Assembly (NCBI RefSeq): GCF_026625605.1
Contig: NZ_CP113054.1
Span: forward strand, 372,001-436,000
From: Luteolibacter sp. SL250
Lineage (GTDB): Bacteria > Verrucomicrobiota > Verrucomicrobiia > Verrucomicrobiales > Akkermansiaceae
Reading direction: 5' to 3'
Length of the DNA: 64,000 bases
A program made the position numbers and the translations under genes. Every line of letters starts with the position of its first letter. The stretch's first letter is position 1. A model generated the notes under the pieces. It saw only the letters and a program-made list of their open reading frames with translations. It searched no databases and was not told where the DNA came from. Of the stretch, positions 24,770-33,712 are shown in pieces.

Positions 24770-26550
24770 TGAGAAATTCCCGCACATGGCTGGTATGGGC
24801 GGCCTTCGCGCTCTGCGCGGCCACCATCCTCGGCGCGATGGCCTGGCAGACACGGAATGCCATGGCGTCCGAGCGCGAACGCATCGCCGCCGTCCGGCAG
24901 GCGGACCTGCAGGAAAAGATGCGGCTGGCCCTGTGGCGGATGGACACCATGGGCGCGGACCTGCTGCTGGAGGAGGGCCTGGGCGGCCCGGCGGAGTTCA
25001 TCCGTGCGCGCCTGCTGTGGAAGGACAACGGCCAGCTCACCCAGCCGGATGGCACCCCTGCCTCCGGCGAACTGCAACGGGCGATCACCCAGCCTGGAGA
25101 GTCGTTCGAGCGCTATTTCGTCCGGGTGGGGAATGCCTCTCCCACGTGGAAGTCCATCCCCGCCGGCAGCAAGGCGGCGCCGGATGAAGCGATGGCACCC
25201 GCCCCCCGGAGCGAGAAAGCCCAGCAGATCGCCAACAACCTGGAGCTGGAACAGCGCAACCGGGCCATCGATGGCGCGACCATGCGCCAGAAGGCGATCA
25301 TCGAGGAAATCGCGCAGGCCCCGAAGATGGCTCCCGCGAAGAAGAAGGCGGAGAGCAGAAAAGCGGCCGAAGCGGAACTGGCGGAGGCCGCCACCGCCGA
25401 TGCCATCCAGGCACCCGCCGAGCCTCCACCGGCAGCCGAGGCACCGGCGTCCCCCGCACCATCACCCGACCCGCCCGCCGCCGCGCCGCCGCCGACGGAG
25501 ATCATGTCCGCGACCAAGCCGGTCTGGATCGGTGACGAGCTGTTCCTGCTGCGGTCGGTGTCCGGCCCGCAGCGCGCCATCACCGGCTCCTGGATGCGGC
25601 TGGATGTCCTGCAAGCCCGGCTGCTCGGGGAGATCCGCGACCTGCTCCCCGCCGCACGCCTCCTCCCGGCGAAGGCACCGTCCTCGGACGGTCTGGTGCT
25701 GGCCTCCCTGCCGCTGCGGCTGGAGCCTGGGCCGCTGGATTTCCGCAGCATGCCCGACACCCCGGCACCGGCAGTGCTGCTCTCCCTCGCCACCGGCTGG
25801 GCGGCGGCGCTGCTGGCCATCATGGCCGCCTCTTTTCTGGTCTTCGGCATCATGCGGCTGAGCGAGCGTCGTGCCTCCTTCGTCTCCGCCGTCACCCATG
25901 AGCTGCGGACCCCACTGACCACCTTCCGCCTCTACTCGGACATGCTGGAGAGCAATGCGGTGAAGCCGGAGAAGCGCGGCGACTACCTGCGCGTCCTGTC
26001 CCGGGAGGCGGACCGGCTTTCCCACCTGGTGGAAAACGTCCTTGCCTTCTCCCGCATCGAGCGGGGGAGCGCCCGCTCCGCCGTCTCTTCCAGCCGTGCC
26101 GCGGACCTGCTCGCCCCCATGAGGGAACGCTTCGAGGCCCGGCTGGCCACCGCCGGGATGTCCCTGCACATGCCGCTGGATGAGTCCGGGGCGGCAGAGA
26201 CGCTGCGGGCTGACTCCACCGCCATCGAGCACATCCTGTTCAACCTGGTGGACAACGCCGCGAAGTATGCCGCCAGCGGGTCACCCGCCACCCTCGACAT
26301 CTCCGTCACCCGCAATCAGGGAAAGCTTGAGATCCGCGTCACCGACCACGGGCCGGGCATCCCTCCTGGGGAACACCGCCGGATCTTCCGCGCCTTCCAC
26401 AAGTCCGCGCGGGAGGCCGCGGAGAGCCGTCCCGGCGTGGGGTTGGGCCTGGCCCTTTCCCGCCGCCTCGCCCGTGGCATGGGCGGGGATCTCACCTGTG
26501 AATCCACCACCGGGAAGGGCGCCACCTTCATCCTTTCCCTTCCCGCCTGA
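24769..26550 (+). CDS. Membrane sensor histidine kinase with a long Pro/Ala-rich periplasmic loop
   Basis: The 593-residue kinase has a TM segment near 9-24 and another near 348-370 (LLAIMAASFLVFGIM). The large periplasmic region contains a coiled, Lys/Ala/Glu-rich stretch and an Ala/Pro-rich linker (about 200-245). The cytoplasmic part has H-box SAVTHELRTPLTTFRLYS, N-box LFNLVDNAAKYAA, G1 VTDHGPGIP, F-box IFRAFHKS and G2 GVGLGLALSR. It overlaps the response regulator stop by one base. The low-complexity loop is unusual and may act as a flexible tether rather than a ligand-binding fold. Confidence 0.93.
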   Translation: MRNSRTWLVWAAFALCAATILGAMAWQTRNAMASERERIAAVRQADLQEKMRLALWRMDTMGADLLLEEGLGGPAEFIRARLLWKDNGQLTQPDGTPASGELQRAITQPGESFERYFVRVGNASPTWKSIPAGSKAAPDEAMAPAPRSEKAQQIANNLELEQRNRAIDGATMRQKAIIEEIAQAPKMAPAKKKAESRKAAEAELAEAATADAIQAPAEPPPAAEAPASPAPSPDPPAAAPPPTEIMSATKPVWIGDELFLLRSVSGPQRAITGSWMRLDVLQARLLGEIRDLLPAARLLPAKAPSSDGLVLASLPLRLEPGPLDFRSMPDTPAPAVLLSLATGWAAALLAIMAASFLVFGIMRLSERRASFVSAVTHELRTPLTTFRLYSDMLESNAVKPEKRGDYLRVLSREADRLSHLVENVLAFSRIERGSARSAVSSSRAADLLAPMRERFEARLATAGMSLHMPLDESGAAETLRADSTAIEHILFNLVDNAAKYAASGSPATLDISVTRNQGKLEIRVTDHGPGIPPGEHRRIFRAFHKSAREAAESRPGVGLGLALSRRLARGMGGDLTCESTTGKGATFILSLPA

Positions 26551-26611
26551 CCGGCGAATGCCACCCACGGCGGATTGACACCGGGTTCCGACCTGCCATC
26601 TTCCCCCGACA

Positions 26612-27757
26612 ATGCCCGGACCCGAAGCCAAAGCTGCTGTGGCGTCAAAAGCCCCGATCTTTCCGATCGCCTGCTGGGCGATGGGGATCGTTGGCTTCAG
26701 CCAGCTTGTCATCGCAGGCATGTCCCTGGCAGAACGGCTGGAGGCATCCAAGCAGGTCCGTATTGTCGAAAAAGAGGTGACGAAGATCGTCCCCGTGGAG
26801 GTTCCGGCAAAACGCCCGGACCGGCAGGATGAAGCCTCCATCGTCGCCCGTCCACCGGTCGCCCCGGCCCCGCCGCCTCCGGTCGTGCCCGCACCGGAGC
26901 CGACCCCCATCGCCGCGCCGGCAATCGCGGATCCGCTGTCGGAACGGCTGGTGAAGGAGGCGCGGAAGGCTCGCGTCGCAGGTGACATCATGGCCGCCAT
27001 CACCAAGCTGGATGAGGCCCTGAAACAATCACCCGACGATCCGAGCGTGCACTACGAGCTGGGCCTCATGCACGAAACCATGGGCACCTACTACAAGGCG
27101 TCCGCCCACTACGAGAGGGTTTTCCAGATGGGTGTGTCCGGTGCCGGTGCGCTCTACGAACTGGCGGCGGCGAAACTGCGCGATGGCTTCGAACAACCGG
27201 GCGACGCCCTGGGCAAACTCGCCCTCGGCCGCGTCCGTATCTTCAAGGACACCCGCGTGGAGAAAGGCGAGCGCGTGATCCTCACCATCCCCGTCCAGAA
27301 AGGTCCGGATGCGGCGATCGACCCGGCGGAAATTTCCGTCGAGGTGGAGTTCTTCAACCGCAACTCGAAGGGGGAGATCATGAAAGCGATCGACTCCCCC
27401 GCGATGGAGTCGAGCAAGGATGAATGGCCGTCGATGCCCATCGACTTCGCCGGCGGCGAGGAACCGCTGCGGGTGACCTACGCCATCCAGCCCCAGGAGG
27501 GCGCCACGGGGCACCTTTTCGGCCAGGAGAAATACTACGGCCAGATCGTCTCCCTCTTCTACAAAGGGGAGATCCTCGACGTGCAGGCATGGCCGCGGGA
27601 CCTGCTGGGGCGCGCCAAGGCCCAGCCCGCCCAGCAAATGCCGGTGCAGGAACCTTCCTTCGACCAGCTACCGCCGGACATCAACTACAACGCGCCCCTC
27701 CTCCCGACACTGGAGGTGCCTCCGATCGAGTCCCTCCCGCCACTCCCCGGCAACTGA
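26612..27757 (+). CDS. Membrane-anchored TPR protein
   Basis: The 381-residue protein has one N-terminal hydrophobic segment (about 17-40, IFPIACWAMGIVGFSQLVIAG) followed by a Pro/Ala/Val-rich linker. A TPR-like pair is at about 110-190 (ARVAGDIMAAITKLDEALKQSPDDPSVHYELGLM, YYKASAHYERVFQMG). A C-terminal beta-rich region follows (ERVILTIPVQKG, ISVEVEFFNRNSKGEI, EPLRVTYAIQPQEG) with a Pro-rich tail. Function unknown. It is 19 bases before the pseudokinase-FGE gene, suggesting a common transcript and perhaps a common complex at the membrane. Confidence 0.75.
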   Translation: MPGPEAKAAVASKAPIFPIACWAMGIVGFSQLVIAGMSLAERLEASKQVRIVEKEVTKIVPVEVPAKRPDRQDEASIVARPPVAPAPPPPVVPAPEPTPIAAPAIADPLSERLVKEARKARVAGDIMAAITKLDEALKQSPDDPSVHYELGLMHETMGTYYKASAHYERVFQMGVSGAGALYELAAAKLRDGFEQPGDALGKLALGRVRIFKDTRVEKGERVILTIPVQKGPDAAIDPAEISVEVEFFNRNSKGEIMKAIDSPAMESSKDEWPSMPIDFAGGEEPLRVTYAIQPQEGATGHLFGQEKYYGQIVSLFYKGEILDVQAWPRDLLGRAKAQPAQQMPVQEPSFDQLPPDINYNAPLLPTLEVPPIESLPPLPGN

Positions 27758-27776
27758 TTTCCCTGACCCGCCACCA

Positions 27777-29279
27777 ATGGAATCCACCCATGAAGAACGC
27801 CGGCTCGGCGACTATCTGCTGATCGAACGGTTGGTGGAAACCCCCCTCATCACCACCTGGCTCGCCGAACAGGTCTCCGTAGGCCGCCGCGTGCTGGTGG
27901 ATGAACTGGACCCGCAGCGCGCGTCCCGCAGCGCCGCCTTCCTGGCGGACATCCGGGCAAAGGCGGCCGTGGACCACCCCCACGTCGGGACCGTCTATGA
28001 AGCTGTCATCGAGCGGGACCTTTGCTTCTACGCCCACGAGTTCCTGCCCGGCGCCACCTTCGAAGACCGCAGGCTGGCGGAGGAAACCTTCCTCCCGGAG
28101 AAGATGGCCGTGTTCCTCCGCCGCATCGCGGAAGCGAACCTCTATCATGAGTCCCACGGCTTCGCCACGTCCCACCTGAACCTGGACTCCATCCACCTGG
28201 ACGACCACAATGTCATCCGCCTGAAGAACCTGGTCATCGCCGGCGGACGGACGCCCGACCAGTCCCTGCGCGACATCCGGAAAATGGGCGAGGCGCTCCG
28301 GTCACTGGTCGCGCTGAACCAGCCGGGGACCACCCGCATCCAATCCGTACTCGGCTGGATGAGGGGGGAAGGCGTCGTGGAGCCCATCGGCTGGCAGGAT
28401 GTGAAGACCTTCTGCGAACAGATCGAGGAACAGCTCACGGGTCCTCTCTCCAACATCAGCGCCCCCTACGGCAAGCAGGACATCACCAAGCGGAAGCCCA
28501 TCCTGATGATCTCCATCATCACCGGAGCCGCCCTGGCCGCCATCGCGTTCATCGCTTTCAAGACCAAGCCGCCTGTCTCCAAAGCGGCGGCACGCCTCCC
28601 GCTGCCGGATCCCGTGCTGGTCCCCCAGGGAACCTATCCCACGCCGGATGGGACGGAGGAAACGCTGCGCTCCTTCCGCATCTCCGCCCATGAAACCACC
28701 ATCGGCGAATACCTCGAGTTCCTCGACGCGCTGACCATCCTCGCGAAGTCGGACCGCGAAAAGCTGTTCGACCCCCAGGGGCAACCCGCGGAAAAAACCA
28801 GCCACGAGCCGGAGGACTGGGCCGCGCTGCTGGCCGCCGCAAAGGGCAATGGTACCTGGAAAGGCCGCAACGTCACCCTGCAGTCTCCCGTCGTCGGAGT
28901 CGACTGGTGGGATGCCATGACCTACGCCGAATGGAAAGGCGCCCGCCTGCCCACGCAGGAAGAATGGTTCGCCGCCCTCCGCAAGTCCGTCCCCAAGCCC
29001 TCCGCACTGCCCATCGGCAACTGGCTCTCCGCCGTCACCGACAAGACACCCGACCGCACCCCGGACGGCATCGTCGGCATGGCCGGGTCCGTCTCCGAAT
29101 GGATCCTCCGCCCGGCGCCCGATCCGTCGAATCCGCTCGGTGAAAGCCTCCGCGTCATCATCGGTGGATCCTACCTGAAGCCCGCCCAGGGTGCGCTGTC
29201 CCGCGAGTGGACGGCGGACCGTTCCCTCCGCCGCCCGGACCTGGGCTTCCGCGTGGTGTACGAGCCGGACGCGCAATGA
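27777..29279 (+). CDS. Pseudokinase fused through one membrane segment to an FGE-sulfatase domain
   Basis: The 500-residue protein has three parts. Residues 1-235 follow a Ser/Thr kinase layout, but the catalytic loop HRDxKxxN is replaced by SHLNLDSIHL and DFG is replaced by RLKNL, so it should be catalytically dead. A TM segment lies at about 242-262 (ILMISIITGAALAAIAFIAF). Residues 270-500 form a formylglycine-generating-enzyme-type fold (FRISAHETTIGEYLEFLDAL, VGVDWWDAMTYAEWKGARLPTQEEW, LGFRVVYEPD). The copper-binding Cys pair of true FGE is missing. It is probably a membrane-spanning structural or sensory protein. Confidence 0.8.
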   Translation: MESTHEERRLGDYLLIERLVETPLITTWLAEQVSVGRRVLVDELDPQRASRSAAFLADIRAKAAVDHPHVGTVYEAVIERDLCFYAHEFLPGATFEDRRLAEETFLPEKMAVFLRRIAEANLYHESHGFATSHLNLDSIHLDDHNVIRLKNLVIAGGRTPDQSLRDIRKMGEALRSLVALNQPGTTRIQSVLGWMRGEGVVEPIGWQDVKTFCEQIEEQLTGPLSNISAPYGKQDITKRKPILMISIITGAALAAIAFIAFKTKPPVSKAAARLPLPDPVLVPQGTYPTPDGTEETLRSFRISAHETTIGEYLEFLDALTILAKSDREKLFDPQGQPAEKTSHEPEDWAALLAAAKGNGTWKGRNVTLQSPVVGVDWWDAMTYAEWKGARLPTQEEWFAALRKSVPKPSALPIGNWLSAVTDKTPDRTPDGIVGMAGSVSEWILRPAPDPSNPLGESLRVIIGGSYLKPAQGALSREWTADRSLRRPDLGFRVVYEPDAQ

Positions 29280-29303
29280 TGCGGAAGGAGCCCGCATCCC
29301 ATT

Positions 29304-30122
29304 TCACGGATGCTGCCAGGACACCCGCAGTTCCGGGAGATCCCCTTTATACTGCGGACCTAGTACGAAATGCGCCGTGGCCCACGCCGACGCCGTCGCG
29401 CAGTCCGCGGCGATCACCGTCACGGATGACGGCGGGCGGATGACGGGTTTTCCCGTCACGGGATCGATGATGTGCGTGACCAGGCCCTCCTCCGTCTCCC
29501 GGAACTGCCGGTAGTTGCCGCTGGTGGCGACCGCCTGATTTTCCAGCATCACCACGTGATCCTCCACGGACTCCGCCAACAGGGGTTTCTCGATCTCCAC
29601 CTGCCACGGCCGGCCCACTGCCCGTACCTCACCGGCGAGCGCGAAGACGAAGTCCCGCATGCCCAGCTTGCCGAGATGTTCACAGACACGGTCCACGGCG
29701 AATCCCTTGCCGATGGAGGAAAGATCGACGCCTTTCCCCTGCGGGCCGAATCCCGCCGCATGCACCTCCGCGAGCAGGTGATGGTCGAAGGCGCCGCCTG
29801 ACTTCCGCTTGATCCCATCCGCCAGTTCCAGCACCCGGGCCAGCTCCGGGGTCGCAGGCTCACCCCGGTTGAAGCGGGAAAGATCCGAATCCGGCCGCCA
29901 CTGGCTGAGAACCTGCTCCCATTTCTCCAGGGTCGCGGAAATCTCCCGCTTCAGGACCACCGGTTCCGGGGCGTCGCCCCGCCACTCCACCGTCCAGTGG
30001 GTGCCCATCGCGGAACCACGGATGGACGCAACCTCTCCTCCGGATTTCCGGACCAGGACGACGGCGAGCATCCCGAGGACCACCAGGATGAATCCCGGCA
30101 GGACGATGGATCTCCCGGTCAT
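29304..30122 (-). CDS. apbE: ApbE, FAD:protein FMN transferase
   Basis: The ATG at 30122 gives 272 residues with an N-terminal membrane anchor (GRSIVLPGFILVVLGMLAVVLV). The flavin transferase motifs are RGSAMGTHWTVEW, WRPDSDLSRFNRG, DLSSIGKGFAVDRV, FVFALAGEVRAVG, VATSGNYRQF and HIIDPVTGKPV. ApbE attaches FMN covalently to a Thr/Ser in exported electron-transfer proteins. It overlaps the upstream NosR-like gene by 4 bases (ATGA), and that gene carries two candidate flavinylation motifs, so its substrate is evident. A longer frame into that gene has no family similarity. Confidence 0.93.
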   Translation of the reverse strand: MTGRSIVLPGFILVVLGMLAVVLVRKSGGEVASIRGSAMGTHWTVEWRGDAPEPVVLKREISATLEKWEQVLSQWRPDSDLSRFNRGEPATPELARVLELADGIKRKSGGAFDHHLLAEVHAAGFGPQGKGVDLSSIGKGFAVDRVCEHLGKLGMRDFVFALAGEVRAVGRPWQVEIEKPLLAESVEDHVVMLENQAVATSGNYRQFRETEEGLVTHIIDPVTGKPVIRPPSSVTVIAADCATASAWATAHFVLGPQYKGDLPELRVSWQHP

Positions 30123-31813
30123 CGTTTGATGATTACCAGCACGAGGGAGGCAAGGACAAGTGCCCCGGCGATGGTATCCTTCGACGTCCACCGGCCCGGT
30201 GCGTGGGTCAGGAACTTGAACATCGCACCCGTCGGGCAGCCGTAGTGGCAGTATGCCTGTGGCAGGAAGAACGCGCCGATGATGCCGATGGTGAAGATCG
30301 CTGCAGGGATGAAGGCGACGAATCCGCTGCTCCACGTCTCGAATGGCTCGAAGTAAGCGAAGGGAATGCCACTGCCAAGGAACGCAAGGACCCAGATGAC
30401 GCCGAGCGTGAGCCAGGGCACCCGCTCCATGACGGCATGGACTTTCTTCGGCAACGGGAAACGCTTCTTGATCACCTGCCCGGCGAGGGACTGCGCGGCG
30501 CCATGGGGACAGATGCGGGCGCAATAGATGTTCTTCCCGGTGAAGGCGGGGACGACCATCGCCACCGCGGTCAGCACCAGCAGAGGCAGCGCGCCACGCA
30601 GGCTGAAACCATTCTCACCCCAGCCGACCAACTGGTCCTGGCTCACCATCCAGCCGAGCGTCACCCCGGCAGCGACGGAGATGACGGCGAAGCCGAGCCT
30701 CACCTTCGCCTTGTTGCCCCACTTCGCCAGGCCGACCACCACTCCGAGGCCGATCCATGAAAAGGCCAGCGCGCTCTTCCAGGGGAAGCCATGCCCGCCC
30801 TCCTCCGCGGCATGGCGGCGGAGCATTTCGTGGACACTCTCGATCACCGCGTAGGTGGTGACGCTGGCGCCACTGACGAAGAGGCTCTCCGACTGGTCCG
30901 GATCCTCCTCCAGCACTTCCGCCACGGTCTTTCCGGCGAAGCCGTCCGCGTACTTCATCTCCTCCCGCACATCATCGATGTACGGCACGTTGTCACGGCT
31001 GCCGAGGAATCCCACTCCCAGGATCTTCCCTCCCGCCGGGTCCAGGCAGACGATGACGTCGGAGGTGCCGTTGAAGCCGCGGGCGGAAACACCCATCCGG
31101 CTGCTGCGGAGTACGGTGCCCATCGTAGTTCCGCCCTTGGTGATGCGGGAGGCTCCGGGCTCGCGGGTCTCCGCGATGCCGTCCGCTCCTGGGAACCACT
31201 TGGCGACCTGGTCCAGCTTCAGCGGTTCCGGGAACCATTCGTCCATGCCCTCCGCACCGAAGCGCGCCGCGATGCCGCGGGCGATGGCCTCGCTGGTGAT
31301 GGTCGCTCCGGAGACCACACGCGGTTTCTCCAGCTTGCCGAGGGTGGACTCGGCCCTGCCGGTCCATTGCTCCCAGAATGGCAGGTCATCCCGGACCATC
31401 TTCACGTGGCCCGCGGTGTCCGCGCTGTTGAGGAAACGCACCGCCTTCACCGCGCGGTTGGCATCGAAGATGACGAGGACCTCACTGGGGCCGGAATAGC
31501 CCTGGATCTTCGCTCCTTGGGGAAAATTCGAGGTGGCCCATCCGATGGGGGTCTCACCGTTGGCATCCAGCAGGGGATACATCCCTTCGCTCGGGTCCCC
31601 GATGGAAGCCGTGTTCGGAAAAACGGACTTCGCCTCCGTGAGGAGGCGGTCCGTATCAAGGGAAGGTCCGGCCTTCGGCAGCGCCCGCAGACATGCGAGC
31701 GCCGCCAGAATGATGCCGAGCCGGTAGCAGGCGATCGCCCACTTTTTCAGCCGCCGCCTGCCCTCAGAGGGTAGGCGCTTTGGCTTTGTCGTCGAGGGAC
31801 TTGCGCAGCTCAT
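30119..31813 (-). CDS. NosR-like membrane flavoprotein with two FMN-binding domains and NapH-type Cys motifs
   Basis: The 564-residue protein has an N-terminal TM segment (about 28-42), then two exported FMN-binding domains. Each ends in a flavinylation motif: SGATITS at about 167-173 and SGASVTT near 310. Five or six TM helices follow. The C-terminal half carries two cysteine clusters of NosR/NapH type, CARICPHGA and CHYGCPTGA. Such proteins move electrons across the membrane to periplasmic acceptors. The ATG at 31813 lies 50 bases inside the upstream gene and is preceded by GGAG at a good distance. The adjacent apbE would load FMN. Confidence 0.85.
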   Translation of the reverse strand: MSCASPSTTKPKRLPSEGRRRLKKWAIACYRLGIILAALACLRALPKAGPSLDTDRLLTEAKSVFPNTASIGDPSEGMYPLLDANGETPIGWATSNFPQGAKIQGYSGPSEVLVIFDANRAVKAVRFLNSADTAGHVKMVRDDLPFWEQWTGRAESTLGKLEKPRVVSGATITSEAIARGIAARFGAEGMDEWFPEPLKLDQVAKWFPGADGIAETREPGASRITKGGTTMGTVLRSSRMGVSARGFNGTSDVIVCLDPAGGKILGVGFLGSRDNVPYIDDVREEMKYADGFAGKTVAEVLEEDPDQSESLFVSGASVTTYAVIESVHEMLRRHAAEEGGHGFPWKSALAFSWIGLGVVVGLAKWGNKAKVRLGFAVISVAAGVTLGWMVSQDQLVGWGENGFSLRGALPLLVLTAVAMVVPAFTGKNIYCARICPHGAAQSLAGQVIKKRFPLPKKVHAVMERVPWLTLGVIWVLAFLGSGIPFAYFEPFETWSSGFVAFIPAAIFTIGIIGAFFLPQAYCHYGCPTGAMFKFLTHAPGRWTSKDTIAGALVLASLVLVIIKR

Positions 31814-33608
31814 CGATGTTCTCCACGCGTTCCTTGCCTGGCTTCTTCCAGAGCGTCTTCACTTCATCGAGGTGCTTGGTGTAGATGTCGCGTGGCATGC
31901 AGTCACGGGCCGTGGCCAGGGCGGCGGCGCGACCGACGGTCACACCCATCATGCCGATGGTCTTCATCACGCGGATGGTGCCGAGAGCCTCACGGCCCAC
32001 ACTGATGTTCCGTCCAGCCATGAACAGGTTCGGCACGTTGCGGGAGTAGAGCGTGCGGTATGGGATCGGGTAGCCGACGTTCTTGTCCACGCCCTTGCCG
32101 TGAACGGCGCGGGAGATGAACGGATGGCCGGGAATCGAGTCCTTGTACTTGTCGACCGGATAGTGAAGGTCGATCGACCAGGTGGTCAGCACGGTCGCGT
32201 CGTTGAACTCCTTCTTGCCGACGATGTCTTCTCCGGAGAGGACGACGTCGCCGAGGATCTGAACGGTTTCACGGGTACCACCGACATAGGCGAGCCAGGT
32301 GAGGGCGGCGTTCTCGTGTTTCTTCGGGTCACGGTCCGCATAGGCACCGTGGTTCTTGATGGAGTTCCAGGCGCTGAACGAGGCGAGCAGGTTCAGGTCG
32401 CGGATTTTTTCAAGGTCGTTGATCGGGTGGTCGTCATAGCCACTTTCCCAGAACCACTCCGCGTGGCCGAAGCCGTGGCGGATGCGGGGATACGGGAAGT
32501 TGTCGGCGGTGAACTTCACCATCCAGGGTTGCTCGGGGAATTTCACCGGTTCAGCCTGGTTTTCCCACATCCACATGTTGCTCATGCCCATGCGGCCTTT
32601 TTCAGCCATCTCGGTGTCCGCTTTCGACCACAGGCCGATGAAGCCGTGACCGGTGCAGTCCGCGAAGAGGCGGCCGTTGACGCGCTTGATCTTGCCGGCT
32701 TCGACATCGACGGCTTTGACGGAGGCGATCTTGCCGTCCTTCATGTCCAGCCCGTAGGCGTGGTGGCCGAGGAAAAGGGTGATGTTCTTCTCCGCTTTCA
32801 CAGCGTCCATCTTCTTGTCATCGACGAACTCCTTCGCCGGGGCGGGAGAGGCGGATGCCTTGTCCTCGAACTCCTTGATGATGTCGGAAAGCGCGTACTC
32901 GCTCGGCGGATAGTTGCCCATCGCCCAGACCCGGATCTCGGAAGATCCGTTGCCGCCGAGAACCTTGCGGTTCTGGATGAGCGCGACCTTCGCACCCATG
33001 CGGGCGGCGGAAATCGCAGCGCCGAGGCCGCCGTAGCCACCGCCGACAACCACGAGGTCGTAGTTTTCCGTGTCCTCGATCGCGCTTGGCACGCCCGGGA
33101 TCTTCCACGCGGTGCGCTCCTCGAAGGTGGCGTCACCCGGAGGATTGAAGGATTCGTCGCTGCTGAAAAGAACGGCGTCCGCGCGGCCGTCGAAGCCGGT
33201 GAGGTCCTTGAGGCCGACCTTCACCTTGCCCGCCTTCAGGTCAACCTTGCCCGCTGGCTGCCAGGTCCACTTGGTGTCGTCCTTGCCCAGCTCCGCGACG
33301 AGCGGCTTGCCGTCGATGGAGACCTGGAAGCGTCCGGCGCTGTCCTTCTGGCCGAGACGCTTGGTCCAGTCGATGGTGCGGACCCAGACACGATAGTTGC
33401 CCGCTTCCTTCACCTCGACTTCGGTGTTCGCATCCGCCACCGGTTTGCCAAGGCCGTGGGCGATCAGGTAAGGTGAGCCCATGGTCTCAATGAACTGGGT
33501 ATCAACGCCCCAACCGCCCTTGTCGGCGAATTGTTCCGCTTCAACGAGGAAAGTTCCGGCGTGCAGCGGCAACGCGGCGGAAAGACATAAGGGTAAAAGA
33601 AATTTCAT
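31764..33608 (-). CDS. Exported FAD-dependent oxidoreductase with N-terminal carbohydrate-binding-like domain
   Basis: The ATG at 33608 gives 614 residues with a signal peptide (MKFLLPLCLSAALPLHAG). Residues about 20-185 look like a beta-sandwich (YRVWVRTIDWTKR, FQVSIDGKPL). Residues 195-600 are a FAD oxidoreductase: Rossmann GGGYGGLGAAISAARMG and LGGNGSSEIRVW, ending with NLFMAGRNISVGREALGTIRVMKTIGMMGVTVG. It belongs to the FAD_oxidored group common in Planctomycetes and Verrucomicrobia, often tied to polysaccharide or sugar-acid use. The gene overlaps the NosR-like gene, so electrons from substrate oxidation may pass to that membrane protein; this is inference. Confidence 0.85.
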   Translation of the reverse strand: MKFLLPLCLSAALPLHAGTFLVEAEQFADKGGWGVDTQFIETMGSPYLIAHGLGKPVADANTEVEVKEAGNYRVWVRTIDWTKRLGQKDSAGRFQVSIDGKPLVAELGKDDTKWTWQPAGKVDLKAGKVKVGLKDLTGFDGRADAVLFSSDESFNPPGDATFEERTAWKIPGVPSAIEDTENYDLVVVGGGYGGLGAAISAARMGAKVALIQNRKVLGGNGSSEIRVWAMGNYPPSEYALSDIIKEFEDKASASPAPAKEFVDDKKMDAVKAEKNITLFLGHHAYGLDMKDGKIASVKAVDVEAGKIKRVNGRLFADCTGHGFIGLWSKADTEMAEKGRMGMSNMWMWENQAEPVKFPEQPWMVKFTADNFPYPRIRHGFGHAEWFWESGYDDHPINDLEKIRDLNLLASFSAWNSIKNHGAYADRDPKKHENAALTWLAYVGGTRETVQILGDVVLSGEDIVGKKEFNDATVLTTWSIDLHYPVDKYKDSIPGHPFISRAVHGKGVDKNVGYPIPYRTLYSRNVPNLFMAGRNISVGREALGTIRVMKTIGMMGVTVGRAAALATARDCMPRDIYTKHLDEVKTLWKKPGKERVENIDELRKSLDDKAKAPTL

Positions 33609-33644
33609 GTGTTGTCTGTGGGCTTGGTTCAGGAGCGTGGTGAT

Positions 33645-33658
33645 ACTCCACGTGGAGT
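33645..33658. promoter_or_regulatory. 14-base palindrome upstream of the FAD oxidoreductase operon
   Basis: ACTCCACGTGGAGT is a perfect palindrome 37 bases before the start codon at 33608. It shares CCACGTGG with the ParB-site-like sequences at mnmG but lacks their flanking GTT/AAC, so it more likely is an operator for a dimeric regulator of this operon. No regulator is identified. Confidence 0.5.
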
Positions 33659-33712
33659 GGTAGTTTTTCAAAAAAATATGGCAGGGAAAGCCGAATCATC
33701 GGCGAGTGGAAA

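Noticed and set aside
31872..33476. 534-codon plus-strand frame opposite the FAD oxidoreductase
   Set aside because: Shadow of the FAD gene; no recognisable motifs and no signal.
33645..33658. A fourth parS site
   Set aside because: It shares only the CCACGTGG core; the flanking GTT/AAC of parS is AC-T/A-GT here, so an operator is more likely.
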